Source: Actinomycetota bacterium (lineage in GTDB: Bacteria; Actinomycetota; Actinomycetes; Mycobacteriales; Mycobacteriaceae). Taken from it: DNA of 64,000 bases. Shown in pieces: positions 22,305-31,665 of the stretch (position 1 is the stretch's first letter; every line of letters begins with the position of its first letter). The notes beneath the pieces are model-generated. The model was not told the origin of the DNA, made no database searches, and saw only the letters and a program-made list of their open reading frames with translations. The translations under genes were made by a program, and so were the position numbers. The DNA lies in assembly GCA_018268465.1 (NCBI GenBank), contig JAFDWN010000004.1:41474-105473 (forward strand), in the 5' to 3' direction.

Positions 22305-23207
22305 GTGGAGATGCGCACGGGAACCGCTCGTTCGGGTGAGCTGGACATCCACTACGAGGACATGGGCAACCCCGACGACCCCGCGGTGTTGTTGGTGATG
22401 GGTCTGGGCGCGCAGTTGCTGCTGTGGCGCGAAGCCTTCTGCGAGAAGCTCGTCGACCAGGGCCTGCGCGTCATCCGCTACGACAACCGCGATGTGGGTC
22501 TGTCGTCGAAATTGAACGGGGCGCACACCGGGGCCGCACTCGTCCCTCGCCTGTTGCGCTCCTTCGTCGGTATGCGCAGCCAGGCCGTCTACACCCTGGA
22601 GGACATGGCCGACGACGCCGTGGCGCTGCTGGACCATCTGGGTATCGAGCAGGCTCACGTCGTGGGTGCGTCGATGGGCGGCATGATCGCGCAGATCTTC
22701 GCCGCGCGCCACCACAAGCGCACCAACACGCTCGCGGTGATCTTCTCCAGCAACAACCAGCCGCTGCTGCCGCCGCCCGGCCCCAAACAGCTGATGGCGA
22801 TCCTGCAGCGCCCGAAGGACGGCTCCCGCGAGGCGATCATCGAGAACGCGGTCCGGGTGAACAGAATCATCGGCAGTCCTGGCTATCCCGCGCCCCAGGA
22901 CCGGGTGCGCGCCGACGCCGTCGAGGGGTTCGACCGCTCCTACTATCCCGCTGGAGTGGGTCGCCACTTCGCCGCCGTACTCGGCAGCGGCAGTCTGCTG
23001 CACTACAACCGGCAGGTCACGGCGCCGACGGTGGTTCTGCACGGCCGCGCCGACAAGCTGATGCGTCCCTCCGGCGGCCGCGCCATCGCGCGCGCGATAC
23101 CCGGCGCGAAGCTGGTCCTGTTCGACGGAATGGGCCACGAACTGCCCGAGCCGCTCTGGGACGACATCGTCGGCGAACTCCGGTCGAACTTCGCTTTGCG
23201 CGCCTGA
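22305..23207 (+). CDS. lipG: Alpha/beta hydrolase LipG
   Basis: 300 residues, matching Rv0646c. Nucleophile elbow GASMGG (S123), oxyanion region MGLGAQLLLW, acid near HGRADKLMRP and His in GMGHELPE. GTG start at 22305; GGAGG lies within the end of the previous gene. Next to mycolate methyltransferases, so an esterase or thioesterase of lipid metabolism is likely; substrate unknown. Confidence 0.9.
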   Translation: MEMRTGTARSGELDIHYEDMGNPDDPAVLLVMGLGAQLLLWREAFCEKLVDQGLRVIRYDNRDVGLSSKLNGAHTGAALVPRLLRSFVGMRSQAVYTLEDMADDAVALLDHLGIEQAHVVGASMGGMIAQIFAARHHKRTNTLAVIFSSNNQPLLPPPGPKQLMAILQRPKDGSREAIIENAVRVNRIIGSPGYPAPQDRVRADAVEGFDRSYYPAGVGRHFAAVLGSGSLLHYNRQVTAPTVVLHGRADKLMRPSGGRAIARAIPGAKLVLFDGMGHELPEPLWDDIVGELRSNFALRA

Positions 23208-23262
23208 GGGCGCAGAGCGGCGTGGGCCTGTCAACGCCGGCATGGTCTAGCATTCACGAAGG

Positions 23263-23315
23263 GGTGCAGGGGGCACTCACAGCGTCACTGACGAACCAGG
23301 ACAGTGCCCTGCACC
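23263..23315 (+). promoter_or_regulatory. Hairpin in the leader of the first methyltransferase gene
   Basis: GGTGCA-GG-GGGCACT pairs with AGTGCCC-TGCACC, 13 bp with a 2-base bulge and a 25-base loop, ending 19 bases before the ATG. A -10-like TAGCAT is at 23248-23253. Function unknown; it could affect mRNA stability or ribosome access. Confidence 0.4.
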
Positions 23316-23334
23316 GTCAGGAAAGGCATCCGCC

Positions 23335-24234
23335 ATGGCCCACTCCAAGGGCAAACTGAAGCCGCATTTCGAAGACGTCCAGGCCCACTACGACCTGTCC
23401 GACGAGTTCTTTCGGCTGTTTCTGGACCCCTCCCGCACGTACAGCTGCGCGTATTTCGAACGCGACGACATGACTCTGCACGAGGCGCAGCTCGCCAAGA
23501 TCGACCTCGCGCTGGGCAAGCTCGACCTGCAACCCGGGATGACGCTGCTGGATATCGGCTGCGGTTGGGGTTCGACGATGGTGCGCGCACTGGAGCGCTA
23601 CGACGTCAACGTCATCGGCCTGACGCTCAGCGAGAACCAGAAGGCGCACGTCGAGCGGGTATTCGCCGAACTGGACGAGAAGGCCGGCACCGACGGGCCG
23701 GTCCGGTCCAAGCGGGTGCTGCTGCAGGGTTGGGAGCAGTTCCACGAACCGGTCGACCGGATCGTCTCGATCGGGGCGTTCGAACACTTCGGGTTCGACC
23801 GCTATGACGACTTCTTCACGATGACCCAGGAGGTGTTGCCCGACGACGGCGTGATGCTCCTGCACACCATCACGGCGTTGACGCTGCCGCAGATGGCCGA
23901 TCGCGGCATTCCCCTGACCTTCGAGGTCGCCCGCTTTGTCAAGTTCATCCTGACCGAGATCTTCCCGGGCGGGCGGCTGCCGTCGATCGAGAAGGTGACG
24001 GAGCATTCGGACAAGGCCGGATTCACCCTTACGCGGCGGCAGTCGCTGCAGCCGCACTACGCACGCACGCTGGACATGTGGGCCGAGGCGTTGCAGGCAC
24101 ACAAGGACGAGGCCATCGCCGTCCAGTCCCAGGAGGTGTACGACCGCTACATGCACTACTTGACGGGCTGCGCGAAGGGCTTCCGGGTCGGCTACATCGA
24201 CGTCAACCAGTTCACCTTGGCTAAGGGGAGGTAG
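23335..24234 (+). CDS. mmaA2: Mycolic acid methyltransferase, MmaA2/CmaA1-like (cyclopropane-forming type)
   Basis: 299 residues, SAM-dependent modification of a double bond in meromycolate chains. SAM motif [10 protein letters not shown] at 71-80; family blocks [29 protein letters not shown] and the C-terminal [20 protein letters not shown] resemble MmaA2 and CmaA1 most. ATG with AGGAAAGG upstream. It precedes a second family member. The exact product (cis- or trans-cyclopropane) cannot be read from sequence, so the symbol is by closest resemblance. Confidence 0.85.
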   Translation: MAHSKGKLKPHFEDVQAHYDLSDEFFRLFLDPSRTYSCAYFERDDMTLHEAQLAKIDLALGKLDLQPGMTLLDIGCGWGSTMVRALERYDVNVIGLTLSENQKAHVERVFAELDEKAGTDGPVRSKRVLLQGWEQFHEPVDRIVSIGAFEHFGFDRYDDFFTMTQEVLPDDGVMLLHTITALTLPQMADRGIPLTFEVARFVKFILTEIFPGGRLPSIEKVTEHSDKAGFTLTRRQSLQPHYARTLDMWAEALQAHKDEAIAVQSQEVYDRYMHYLTGCAKGFRVGYIDVNQFTLAKGR

Positions 24235-24426
24235 CCGACCGGTGGAGCAAACCCTCACACCATAGCTGAACGGGCCGGCTGGAGCTCCAGGGCCGGAACA
24301 GACAGTGTGACACGTTGTATGTTCGCGGGTCGTCGATCGGAAAGGCAGGTAGGGTGCCGGTCACGATACGACCAGAACGCGGTGAACAGCGGTTACCCAT
24401 CGCGAGAAAGGCCAAGTAGGAACACC

Positions 24427-25323
24427 ATGTCTGACAACTCAACGGGGACCACGGAGATGCGGCCGCACTTCGAGGACATCCAGGCCCACTACGACCTGTC
24501 GGACGACTTCTTCGGCCTGTTCCAGGATCCGACACGCAAGTACAGCTGCGCCTACTTCACCGGCCCGAACGCCACGCTGTCGGAGGCCCAGATCGCCAAC
24601 GTGGACCTCAATCTGGACCGGCTGGATCTCAAGCCCGGGATGACGCTGCTGGAGATCGGTTGCGGATGGGGTCTGACGCTGCAGCGCGCCATGCAGAAGT
24701 ACGACGTGAACGTCATCGGTTTGACGCTGTCGAAGAACCAGCAGGCGTACTGCAACCAGCTGCTCGACTCGGTCGACAGTTCCCGGTCTCACAAGGTCCT
24801 GCTGCGCGGCTGGGAACAGTTCCACGACCCGGTTGACCGGATCGTGTCGATCGAGGCGTTCGAACACTTCGGTTTCGAGCGCTACGACGACTTCTTCAAG
24901 AACTGCTACGACATGCTGCCCGAGGATGGCCGGATGACGATCCAGAGCAGTGTCAGCTACCACCCCTACGACCTGCATGCCCGGGGTAAGAAACTGACCT
25001 TCGAGCTGGCCCGGTTCATCAAGTTCATGATCACCGAGATCTTCCCCGGTGGCCGCATTCCCACGACCGAGATGATGGTGCAACACGGCGAGAAGGCCGG
25101 GTTCGTCGTGCCTGAGACGCTGTCGTTGCGCAACCACTACATCAAGACACTGGGTATGTGGGCCGACGCTCTCGAACACAACAAGGACAAGGCCATCGAG
25201 GTCACCGACGAGGTCAACTACCTCCGCTACATGCGGTACCTCAAGGGTTGCCAGTACTACTTCATCGACGAGAGCATCGACGTCAGCCTGGTGACGTACC
25301 TCAAGCCGGGCGCCGCGGCGTAA
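24427..25323 (+). CDS. mmaA4: Mycolic acid methyltransferase, MmaA4 (Hma)-like
   Basis: 298 residues. SAM motif [10 protein letters not shown] (~74-83). The stretch [20 protein letters not shown] and the C-terminus [14 protein letters not shown] match MmaA4, the enzyme that forms the hydroxymycolate precursor of keto- and methoxymycolates. The N-terminus MSDNSTGTT is instead like MmaA3. AGAAAGG precedes the ATG. The 192-base gap to the previous gene may hold its own promoter. A long terminator follows. Confidence 0.85.
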   Translation: MSDNSTGTTEMRPHFEDIQAHYDLSDDFFGLFQDPTRKYSCAYFTGPNATLSEAQIANVDLNLDRLDLKPGMTLLEIGCGWGLTLQRAMQKYDVNVIGLTLSKNQQAYCNQLLDSVDSSRSHKVLLRGWEQFHDPVDRIVSIEAFEHFGFERYDDFFKNCYDMLPEDGRMTIQSSVSYHPYDLHARGKKLTFELARFIKFMITEIFPGGRIPTTEMMVQHGEKAGFVVPETLSLRNHYIKTLGMWADALEHNKDKAIEVTDEVNYLRYMRYLKGCQYYFIDESIDVSLVTYLKPGAAA

Positions 25324-25327
25324 CCGC

Positions 25328-25383
25328 GAACAGACGCAAAGAGTCCCCGGCACGTCGTGTGCCGGGGACTCTTGCGTCTGTTC
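25328..25383 (+). terminator. Long hairpin terminator after the mmaA genes
   Basis: Inner perfect stem GAGTCCCCGGCAC - GTCGT - GTGCCGGGGACTC (25341-25371), extended outward by GAACAGACGCAA / TTGCGTCTGTTC with a single bulged A. About 25 bp in all. It begins 5 bases after the stop codon. Confidence 0.8.
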
Positions 25384-25396
25384 GCCCTCGGGCGCG

Positions 25397-25423
25397 TGTC
25401 GGATTGCGGCCGCGCCGTTCGTC
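25397..25423 (+). promoter_or_regulatory. Candidate ECF-type promoter for the DGPF-sigma operon
   Basis: TGTCGG (25397-25402), 17-base spacer, CGTC (25420-25423). ECF42 sigma factors are reported to use a TGTCGA-type -35 and CGTC-like -10 element, which would fit autoregulation. A GGAAC-GCAGG-GTTCC inverted repeat lies further down, at about 25439-25453. Confidence 0.35.
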
Positions 25424-25476
25424 GGACAGGTGGAGAGTGGAACGCAGGGTTCCGCTCACTATCGGAGGTCACCACG

Positions 25477-26178
25477 ATGCACTACTTCGCCTTGCTGCTC
25501 ACCGCGGAGCGCGCCCGCTCGTCGGACCCTGACGAGCAGGCCGCCGAGATGGCGGCCTACCAGAGTTTCCACGCCAAAGCGGCGGATGCGATCCGCGCCG
25601 GCGATGCATTGCTGCCGACTGCGGTGGGTGCGCGCATCACCGGTGGGCCGGACGCCCCCACCGTCACCGACGGCCCGTTCGCCGAGTCGGCGGAGGTGGC
25701 CAACGGGTACTACGTGTTCGAGGCCGACGATCTCGACCAGGCGCTGGCGCTGGCACGGGATATCCCCGCGGCGAAGTACGGCGCCGTGGAGGTGTGGCCG
25801 ATGGTGCACTGGGGCGCCCCGGGGGCGCCGGTGTCCGACGACTGGATGGCCCTGTTGTTGGAGCCGCCGGAGAAAGCCTGCCCGCCGGGCACCGCGGAAT
25901 GGGAGACCGGGCTGCGTGCACACGCCGAATTCGGCAAGGCCGCAAGTGAACACATTCTCGGCGGCGCCCCTCTTCAGCTGCCGAGTACGGCCACGACGGT
26001 CCGTGTTCGTGACGGTGAGGTGGTGCTCACCGATGGGCCGTTCGCGGAGGGCGCCGAGGTGGCCAACGGTTTCTACCTGTTGCGTGCCGAAAACCGGGAC
26101 GAGGCGGTCAAACTCGCGTCGATGATTCCCGCCACCACGGTGGAACTGCGCAGACTGGCCGGCGTCTCCGGCCTGTAG
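25477..26178 (+). CDS. DGPF/YCII protein, two fused domains
   Basis: 233 residues. Two YCII-related domains in tandem, each with the signature TDGPFAE (DGPF at 65-68 and 186-189). DGPF proteins are the usual neighbours of ECF42 sigma factors; their function is unknown. Most are single-domain, so this is an internal duplication or fusion. ATG at 25477 with CGGAGG upstream. The sigma gene follows 8 bases after the stop. Confidence 0.9.
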   Translation: MHYFALLLTAERARSSDPDEQAAEMAAYQSFHAKAADAIRAGDALLPTAVGARITGGPDAPTVTDGPFAESAEVANGYYVFEADDLDQALALARDIPAAKYGAVEVWPMVHWGAPGAPVSDDWMALLLEPPEKACPPGTAEWETGLRAHAEFGKAASEHILGGAPLQLPSTATTVRVRDGEVVLTDGPFAEGAEVANGFYLLRAENRDEAVKLASMIPATTVELRRLAGVSGL

Positions 26179-26186
26179 CATCTTGA

Positions 26187-27404
26187 ATGGCCAACTTGGA
26201 CAGCGTCTTTCGGCGCGAATGGGGCCCGGTCGTGGCCGCACTGGCGCGGTGGTCGGGTGATCTCACCGTCGCCGAGGACGCTGTCCAGGAGGCGTGTGCC
26301 GAAGCGCTGCGCACCTGGCCGCGCGACGGCGCCCCGGACAATGCGGGGGCATGGCTGACGGCGGTGGCCCGCAACCGGGCGTTGGACCGGCTGCGGCGCG
26401 AATCCGCGCGCCCCGGAAAGGAACTCGCAGCCGTGGTGGATGAGATCAGGGCGCGCACAGCCGACCGGGAGATCCACCCGGTGCGTGACGACGAGTTACG
26501 CATGATGTTCACCTGTGCCCATCCGGCGCTGGACCGCTCCTCACAGTTGGCCCTGACGCTGCGGCTGATCTCCGGGCTGACGGTGGCCGAGATCGCCAGG
26601 GCTCTGCTGCAGTCGGACGCGGCGGTCGGCCAGCGGATCACCCGCGCCAAGAACAAGATCAGATGTGCCAACATCCCGCTGCGGGTGCCGTCGGCCGAGT
26701 TGCTGGCCGAACGCGTGCCGCATGTCCTCAACTGCATCTACTCGGTGTTCACCGAGGGTTACTGGTCGACCGGGGGCCCGTCGGCGATCCGCGACGAGCT
26801 CTGCGACGAGGGTATCCGGCTGGCCGCGGAGCTTGGCGCGCTGATGCCCGCCGACCGCGACGCGCATGCGTTGTCGGCGCTGATGCTGCTGCACGACTCA
26901 CGGCGGCGGACACGGGTGGACGGCACCGGCGCACTGGTCCCGCTCGACGAACAAGACCGCCGACTCTGGGACCGGAGCCGGATCGCGCGCGGGATCGAAC
27001 AGTTGGGCCTGGCGGCCGGCGCGACGGGCCCCTATTTGCCGCAGGCCGTCATCGCCGCCGTCCATGCCACGGCGCGACGATGGGATGAGACCGACTGGAA
27101 CACCATCTGCACCGCCTATGACCGACTGTTGGCCATCGGCGACTCTCCGGTGGCACGGGCCAACCGGGCGTTGGCCATCGGGTTTCGCGACGGGTTCGCG
27201 GCGGGACTGGCCGAACTGGAGCTCGTGGCCGAGGATTCACGGCTGGCGCGCACGAACACCGTGGCGTCGATACGGGCCGACCTGCTGCGGCGCGCCGGCA
27301 TGCCGGCCGAGGCTGCCCACTGGTACCGGGTGGCACTCGAGGCCAACACCTCGGAGCCGGGCGCGGCGTTTCTGCGCCGCCGGATCGCCGAATGCGGCGC
27401 CTGA
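26187..27404 (+). CDS. ECF42-type RNA polymerase sigma factor
   Basis: 405 residues. Sigma-2 region (LTVAEDAVQEACAEALRTWP), sigma-4 region (LRLISGLTVAEIARALLQSD), then a long C-terminal extension containing the RDAHALSALMLLHDSRR segment and TPR-like helices, as in the ECF42 group (SigJ-like DUF6596 extension). No anti-sigma gene is adjacent; in this group the C-terminal domain is needed for activity. Operon with the DGPF protein. Signal unknown. Confidence 0.92.
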   Translation: MANLDSVFRREWGPVVAALARWSGDLTVAEDAVQEACAEALRTWPRDGAPDNAGAWLTAVARNRALDRLRRESARPGKELAAVVDEIRARTADREIHPVRDDELRMMFTCAHPALDRSSQLALTLRLISGLTVAEIARALLQSDAAVGQRITRAKNKIRCANIPLRVPSAELLAERVPHVLNCIYSVFTEGYWSTGGPSAIRDELCDEGIRLAAELGALMPADRDAHALSALMLLHDSRRRTRVDGTGALVPLDEQDRRLWDRSRIARGIEQLGLAAGATGPYLPQAVIAAVHATARRWDETDWNTICTAYDRLLAIGDSPVARANRALAIGFRDGFAAGLAELELVAEDSRLARTNTVASIRADLLRRAGMPAEAAHWYRVALEANTSEPGAAFLRRRIAECGA

Positions 27405-27418
27405 CAGGCCCCGGCCCG

Positions 27419-27574
27419 CTATCCGCGCCCAGTCAGCTTGGCGAGGAGCTGGCGAAGCTTGCTCGCGGGCCGAAAGGCCGCACATTGTCCAGGCGGGCAA
27501 ACCGAGCACTCTGTGCCCTTTCGGTAATGCTCGTGGGCGGATCGGTCATGCTTGCACACGCAGTAGTCGGGCAC
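27419..27574 (-). CDS. Tiny Cys/His-rich protein, paralog of the one at 29247-29453
   Basis: 51 residues, GTG start at 27572-27574. Pattern C-x-C-x-H-D-R-S-A-H-E-H-(Y/H)-R-(K/R)-G, then (T/S)-(E/D)-C-x-x-C, with a fourth-pair Cys further on, ending in a basic helix (SKLRQLLAKLTGRG). The Cys/His spacing suggests a zinc-binding knuckle. TAATCT lies 8 bases upstream of the GTG, so the mRNA may be leaderless. It sits downstream of the P450 gene on the same strand. Function unknown; similarity to the second copy supports that it is real. Confidence 0.65.
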   Translation of the reverse strand: MPDYCVCKHDRSAHEHYRKGTECSVCPPGQCAAFRPASKLRQLLAKLTGRG

Positions 27575-27687
27575 AGGGCACAAGATTACTTGAGCGGAAA
27601 TTTACCCGGGAAAAGTTCGCAAACTCCACGCCGCGCAGGAGCGCCGCCCGGGATGTCGCCGGTTGCCGAGTGCGTCTGATGCGCCGG

Positions 27688-29061
27688 TCAGGCGGGAAGT
27701 GTCGCCGACCGAACCGATTGCGGCGACGCGTGACGATCGGTGCCGACGCGGCGGCGGCGATACACCACGACCCGTCCGCCCCGGCCGGGGAAGGACACCA
27801 CGCCGTTGCTCTTGATCGGTTCGTCGCGCGCGTCGGTCGGAACGAGCCGGAGTTCGCGCAGGACCGTTCGCAGCACCACGGTCATCTCCTGGTTGGCGAA
27901 CGCCGCCCCCGGGCAGCGCCGCGCGCCACCGCCGAACGGCAGCCACGAGTACATCTCCGGCGTGGCCCCCAGGAATCGGTCGACGTCGAATTCTCGGGCG
28001 TCGCGAAAGACTTCCTCGTTCTCGTGTACCAGGCCGATACCCACGGTGACGGTGTGGCCTTCGGGGATGGTCCACGGCCCCAGCGCAATCGACGGCGCGA
28101 CGACCTGGCGGGACACGGCGTCGATGATGGGACGGGTCCGCAGCACCTCATGGACCGTCGCTTGGAGCAGGTCTGACCGTCCCGCATCCACCTCGGACAC
28201 CACCCGTTCGAGCGCACGTGGGTGCCGCCGCAACCGTTCGAACGCCCACGCGAGGGAGGTCGCGGTGGTCTCATGACCGGCGACCACGAGGGTGAACAGT
28301 TCATCGCCGATGTCGCTGTGCGACATCGGCTCACCGTCGTCGTAGCGCGCCTGTAGCAGCAACGACAGAATGTCCGAACGCCGGTCCGGCGCGGGATCGG
28401 CCTGGGCACGGGCGATCAACGAGGCGAAGATGGCGTCGAGTTCGGCGCGCATCGAGGTCATCCGCCGCCACGGGCTCAACGGGCCGAAGTCGCGGTGCAG
28501 CGCAGGCACCAACGCGAGCTTGGATCCGAGTTTGATCATGCGGGGCATCAACGTTCGCAGCGCATCGAATTCGGCACCCTCGGCCCCGAAGATGCCCCGC
28601 AGGATCGTGTTGAGGGTGATGCGCATCATCGCGGGCTGGACGGGAAACTCGCGCGCTTCGGGCCACTGCGCGATCTCTTCCATCGTCTCCGCTTCGATGA
28701 GGCTCTCGTAAGCCCGCATCCGGTCGCCGTGGAATTGCGGCAGGATGAGTTTGCGGTGCCGCCGGTGTTTTTCGCCTTGCAGGCCGAACGACGAGCCCGG
28801 CCCCAAGACCAGACCGAGGTTCGGCTCGGCGCCGCGCACCGCCTCGACCGGCTGCCGGAACAGTTCCTTGACCAACGCCGGATCGCTGATCACCACGGCA
28901 GGCCCGTAGAACGGCAGGCGTATCGAGAACGCCGTGCCGAACCGGCGGTAGAGCGCATGCATGAAGCTGCGCCCGCGGGTCAGATACGCAACATCCTGCA
29001 CCACCTGGGGCCAACGAGGCTCAGGGGGTAGTCGGAACACGGCATCGGTCGAGTCGCTCAC
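27688..29061 (-). CDS. Cytochrome P450
   Basis: 457 residues, heme monooxygenase. I-helix AGHETTATS, K-helix ExxR in HEVLRTRP, and heme loop FGGGARRCPGAAFA (Cys at about 383). Resembles mycobacterial CYP138/CYP135-like enzymes that act on lipids or unknown substrates. GTG start with GGGGGATC upstream. No ferredoxin gene adjacent. Flanked on both sides by the paralogous tiny Cys-rich genes on the same strand. Confidence 0.92.
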   Translation of the reverse strand: MSDSTDAVFRLPPEPRWPQVVQDVAYLTRGRSFMHALYRRFGTAFSIRLPFYGPAVVISDPALVKELFRQPVEAVRGAEPNLGLVLGPGSSFGLQGEKHRRHRKLILPQFHGDRMRAYESLIEAETMEEIAQWPEAREFPVQPAMMRITLNTILRGIFGAEGAEFDALRTLMPRMIKLGSKLALVPALHRDFGPLSPWRRMTSMRAELDAIFASLIARAQADPAPDRRSDILSLLLQARYDDGEPMSHSDIGDELFTLVVAGHETTATSLAWAFERLRRHPRALERVVSEVDAGRSDLLQATVHEVLRTRPIIDAVSRQVVAPSIALGPWTIPEGHTVTVGIGLVHENEEVFRDAREFDVDRFLGATPEMYSWLPFGGGARRCPGAAFANQEMTVVLRTVLRELRLVPTDARDEPIKSNGVVSFPGRGGRVVVYRRRRVGTDRHASPQSVRSATLPA

Positions 29062-29246
29062 GGTGTGATCCCCCCATTGGCGGCTGCCACACGGCTTCGG
29101 CCACCTTTGACACGGATCGTACCGACCATTGGTGTGTGACGCGCGTTCACACCGGCGACTTCGACCAGCTCACCCGATACGCAAATAGTCAGTGCGGCAA
29201 GACAATGCCGCCATCCAGGCTATTCAGCGTGCGCGCAGAAACACCG

Positions 29247-29453
29247 CTACGCGACCTTGATCACAGGCCCCGAATCGCCGGTGCGGGAGTCGCGCTGCTC
29301 CGGCCGGTGGGTCAGCCGGGCGATCCATTCGGGAAGCCGTGACGCCGAGCGGTAGCGCCGGCACTCCCCCTGAGCGCACAGTGCACAGTCTGAACCCCGC
29401 CGGTGGTGTTCATGGGCGGAGCGGTCGTGGGCGCAAACACACGTCGAATTCAT
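29247..29453 (-). CDS. Tiny Cys/His-rich protein, upstream of P450
   Basis: 68 residues, ATG at 29451-29453: MNSTCVCAHDRSAHEHHRRG then SDCALCAQGECRRY. Shares the HDRSAHEH core, the four spaced cysteines and a following basic helix with the 51-residue protein downstream of the P450. Likely a zinc-binding small protein. The 185 bases between it and the P450 hold no other gene. Confidence 0.65.
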   Translation of the reverse strand: MNSTCVCAHDRSAHEHHRRGSDCALCAQGECRRYRSASRLPEWIARLTHRPEQRDSRTGDSGPVIKVA

Positions 29454-29552
29454 GCCACGACCCTATGGCGGCAATGTCGCCCAATGCTTAAGTCCGGCTT
29501 AGAAGTCCCTGATAAGTGCCACGTGCGGCAGCAGAGCAAACAATGCCGAAGC

Positions 29553-30311
29553 CTAGAGCAGCCCCGACATCCACTCCTCGACGTCGGTACCTCGATAGCA
29601 CGACGAGTCGACGTGCCCACCCGAACAGTTCACGATCTCCACCGTCGCCGTGCCGCCGAAGCGGGCCGCGAAGTCCTCGCCGGTCGCCCCCGCGGGGATG
29701 ACGGTGTCGTTGTCGGGGAGGTAGAAGCGGAACGTCCGGCCCGCGAAAACATCCGACGGCCACGACATGGGGTCGGCCTTGTCGGGGACGGTTCCGCCCC
29801 ACGGCACCTTGATGAAACTGGCGGCCCGCGCGTTCGACGGCAGCCCGATCAGCGGAGAGATACCCACCATGCCGAGAACGCTGCGGTCATGACTCTCACC
29901 CAGGAGTGCCAGTGCGGCCAACGCGCCCATCGATTCGGCGACGAAGAACATCGGCCGAAGTCCGTACTTCTGGCGCGCGGCAAGGATCAGTTGCCGGTAC
30001 TCGTCGCGCGATGACGGGTTCCCGAAGGCATTGCCCCCCGCGTCGGCGGCCACGACGGCATAACCCTGGCGCAGCAGCGGGTCGAACAGATTCCTGTGCT
30101 TCTCGTCATCGCGGATGACCCGCGCGGTCTGATCGGCACCGTGAAAGTAGACGACGATCGCCTTGACGGGCCGTTCGGCCACCGACAGTCCCAGCGTCCC
30201 AGAGCCGTTCACCTCGGCCTCGTCCAAGGTCAACGAGTAGTCCTTGTTGCCCCCTGAACACGCGACGAGCGCGAACGTCATCACGACGACGAGAAGGAAT
30301 CTCACCCTCAC
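29553..30311 (-). CDS. Exported alpha/beta-hydrolase lipoprotein, catalytically complete
   Basis: 252 residues. Signal peptide with lipobox LVAC (C18). Hydrolase fold marks: VVYFHGAD (oxyanion), FVAESMGA (serine elbow), DNDTVIP (acid) and a His in NCSGGHVDSSC near the C-terminus. The GTG at 30309-30311 overlaps the GT4 stop as GTGA, deciding the start over the GTG at 30305. A paralog at 46936-47742 lacks the His. Probably an esterase at the outer face of the membrane acting on the locus glycan or a lipid; substrate inferred from context only. Confidence 0.82.
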   Translation of the reverse strand: MRVRFLLVVVMTFALVACSGGNKDYSLTLDEAEVNGSGTLGLSVAERPVKAIVVYFHGADQTARVIRDDEKHRNLFDPLLRQGYAVVAADAGGNAFGNPSSRDEYRQLILAARQKYGLRPMFFVAESMGALAALALLGESHDRSVLGMVGISPLIGLPSNARAASFIKVPWGGTVPDKADPMSWPSDVFAGRTFRFYLPDNDTVIPAGATGEDFAARFGGTATVEIVNCSGGHVDSSCYRGTDVEEWMSGLL

Positions 30312-31498
30312 ACAGCCTCCAACTGCGGCAGACCGCACATAGCCCTGAGCACGTGCACGTTTCGCACGGCCTGATCGCTGAGCCGGTGGTGCGCGACGAC
30401 GTGTGCGCGCGCCGCGGCCCCCATATCGGCCCGCAACCCCGGATCGCGGGTAAGTCTACCGAGGCCTCGGCTCAGACCCGTGACATCGCGCGCCTCGAAA
30501 AGGAGTCCGGTTTTGCCGTCGACCACGGCCTCCGGAACACCGGCAACATCGTATGCGACAACAGGTTTGCCACATGATTGCGCCTCGATGAGGCCGAGCG
30601 GCATCCCCTCGATCAATCCGGCGTGGATGACGAGGTCACATGACCGGAAAAGTGCCGGCATATCGCCGCGATGGCCACAGAACGTGATCCGCTCACAACC
30701 TGATTCGGCGTTTTCAGCAACGATTCGCTGTTCGTACTCCGGGTAGCCACTGGTCGAGCCAGCGACGACCAGGTGCAGGTGCGGATCGTCGACCAATCGG
30801 ACTGCGGCGACGAGGTCCTCGATGCGCTTCGACGGATCCAGGCGCGTCGCGGCCAGTGCCATCACGTCGGCGTCGCCGATGCCGAGTCCGGCGCGGATGC
30901 GCCGCACCTCGGCGGCGTCGTGCGGCAGCGCCGGCGACAACTCCTCGGTGTCCACACCGTTGGGGATGACACAGACACGTCGTGAGGCTGGCCATGGAAC
31001 GCCCTCTTGCACTGTCTTACTCACCGCGACGGCCGATCTGGCGAACATCACCGCGGCCGCTCTCAACCACCGTCCCAGCCCGGGTACCGATTCTTCGTGC
31101 AGGTGCAGAACCACCGGGGTCGCGGTCATGCGCCCTGCCAGCGCGGCCTCGGCGTGAACCCAGTGAGCGTTACCCCACACGGCGTCGAACTCGCCGTCGC
31201 GGATCACCCCGGCGATCGAGCGGGCGGTTCGGACTCCGGCGGCGACCTCACGCACGAGCCCCCTGACCGTCGGGCGTCCAGCAGCCCGAATACTGCGTTC
31301 CACCGGGAGGTCGAGCGCGATCACCTCCATGCCCGCGGCGCGCCACGCGTCGTACATCTCGAGATGACGGGGCACCGCGAGCACCAGTTCGATTCCGTGG
31401 CCCCGCAGCAGCGGAGCCAGGCGCAGTAGGTAGCGTTGAGCTCCCCACACTCCGCGGCACTGGTCGAGCACCAGTACCCGCATCTGGCGCTGGATCAC
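30308..31498 (-). CDS. GT4-family glycosyltransferase
   Basis: 396 residues from the GTG at 31496-31498, chosen because GGGGGG lies 7 bases upstream; ATGs at 31513 and 31483 are alternatives. GT-B fold: N-terminal domain from MRVLVLDQCRGVWGAQRYLL, C-terminal nucleotide-sugar part with IPNGVDTEEL, LDPSKRIEDLVAA and the E-x7-E-like EGMPLGLIEAQSCGKPVVA. Retaining transferase, donor unknown. Coupled by overlap to the lipoprotein hydrolase. Confidence 0.9.
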   Translation of the reverse strand: MIQRQMRVLVLDQCRGVWGAQRYLLRLAPLLRGHGIELVLAVPRHLEMYDAWRAAGMEVIALDLPVERSIRAAGRPTVRGLVREVAAGVRTARSIAGVIRDGEFDAVWGNAHWVHAEAALAGRMTATPVVLHLHEESVPGLGRWLRAAAVMFARSAVAVSKTVQEGVPWPASRRVCVIPNGVDTEELSPALPHDAAEVRRIRAGLGIGDADVMALAATRLDPSKRIEDLVAAVRLVDDPHLHLVVAGSTSGYPEYEQRIVAENAESGCERITFCGHRGDMPALFRSCDLVIHAGLIEGMPLGLIEAQSCGKPVVAYDVAGVPEAVVDGKTGLLFEARDVTGLSRGLGRLTRDPGLRADMGAAARAHVVAHHRLSDQAVRNVHVLRAMCGLPQLEAV

Positions 31499-31665
31499 GA
31501 CGCGGCCCCCCATGTCATGCCACAAGGCTATCCGCGCCTCCACTCTCGCGCGATGCGGCGCGGAACCGCTTGCACACCAAGGTGAGCGGGCTCGGCAATG
31601 TCGATGTGGCACAGCCCGCAGCGACACGGCGAGTCGGATGGTGGCCGCTCGGCTAGAGTCGCCGT

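Noticed and set aside
20808..23243. Long minus-strand frame across the UbiB-kinase and lipG genes
   Set aside because: Antisense shadow; both plus-strand genes carry complete family motifs and good starts.
29107..29136. TTGACA on the plus strand upstream of the P450
   Set aside because: Perfect -35 hexamer, but no -10 box at the right distance and no plus-strand gene follows.
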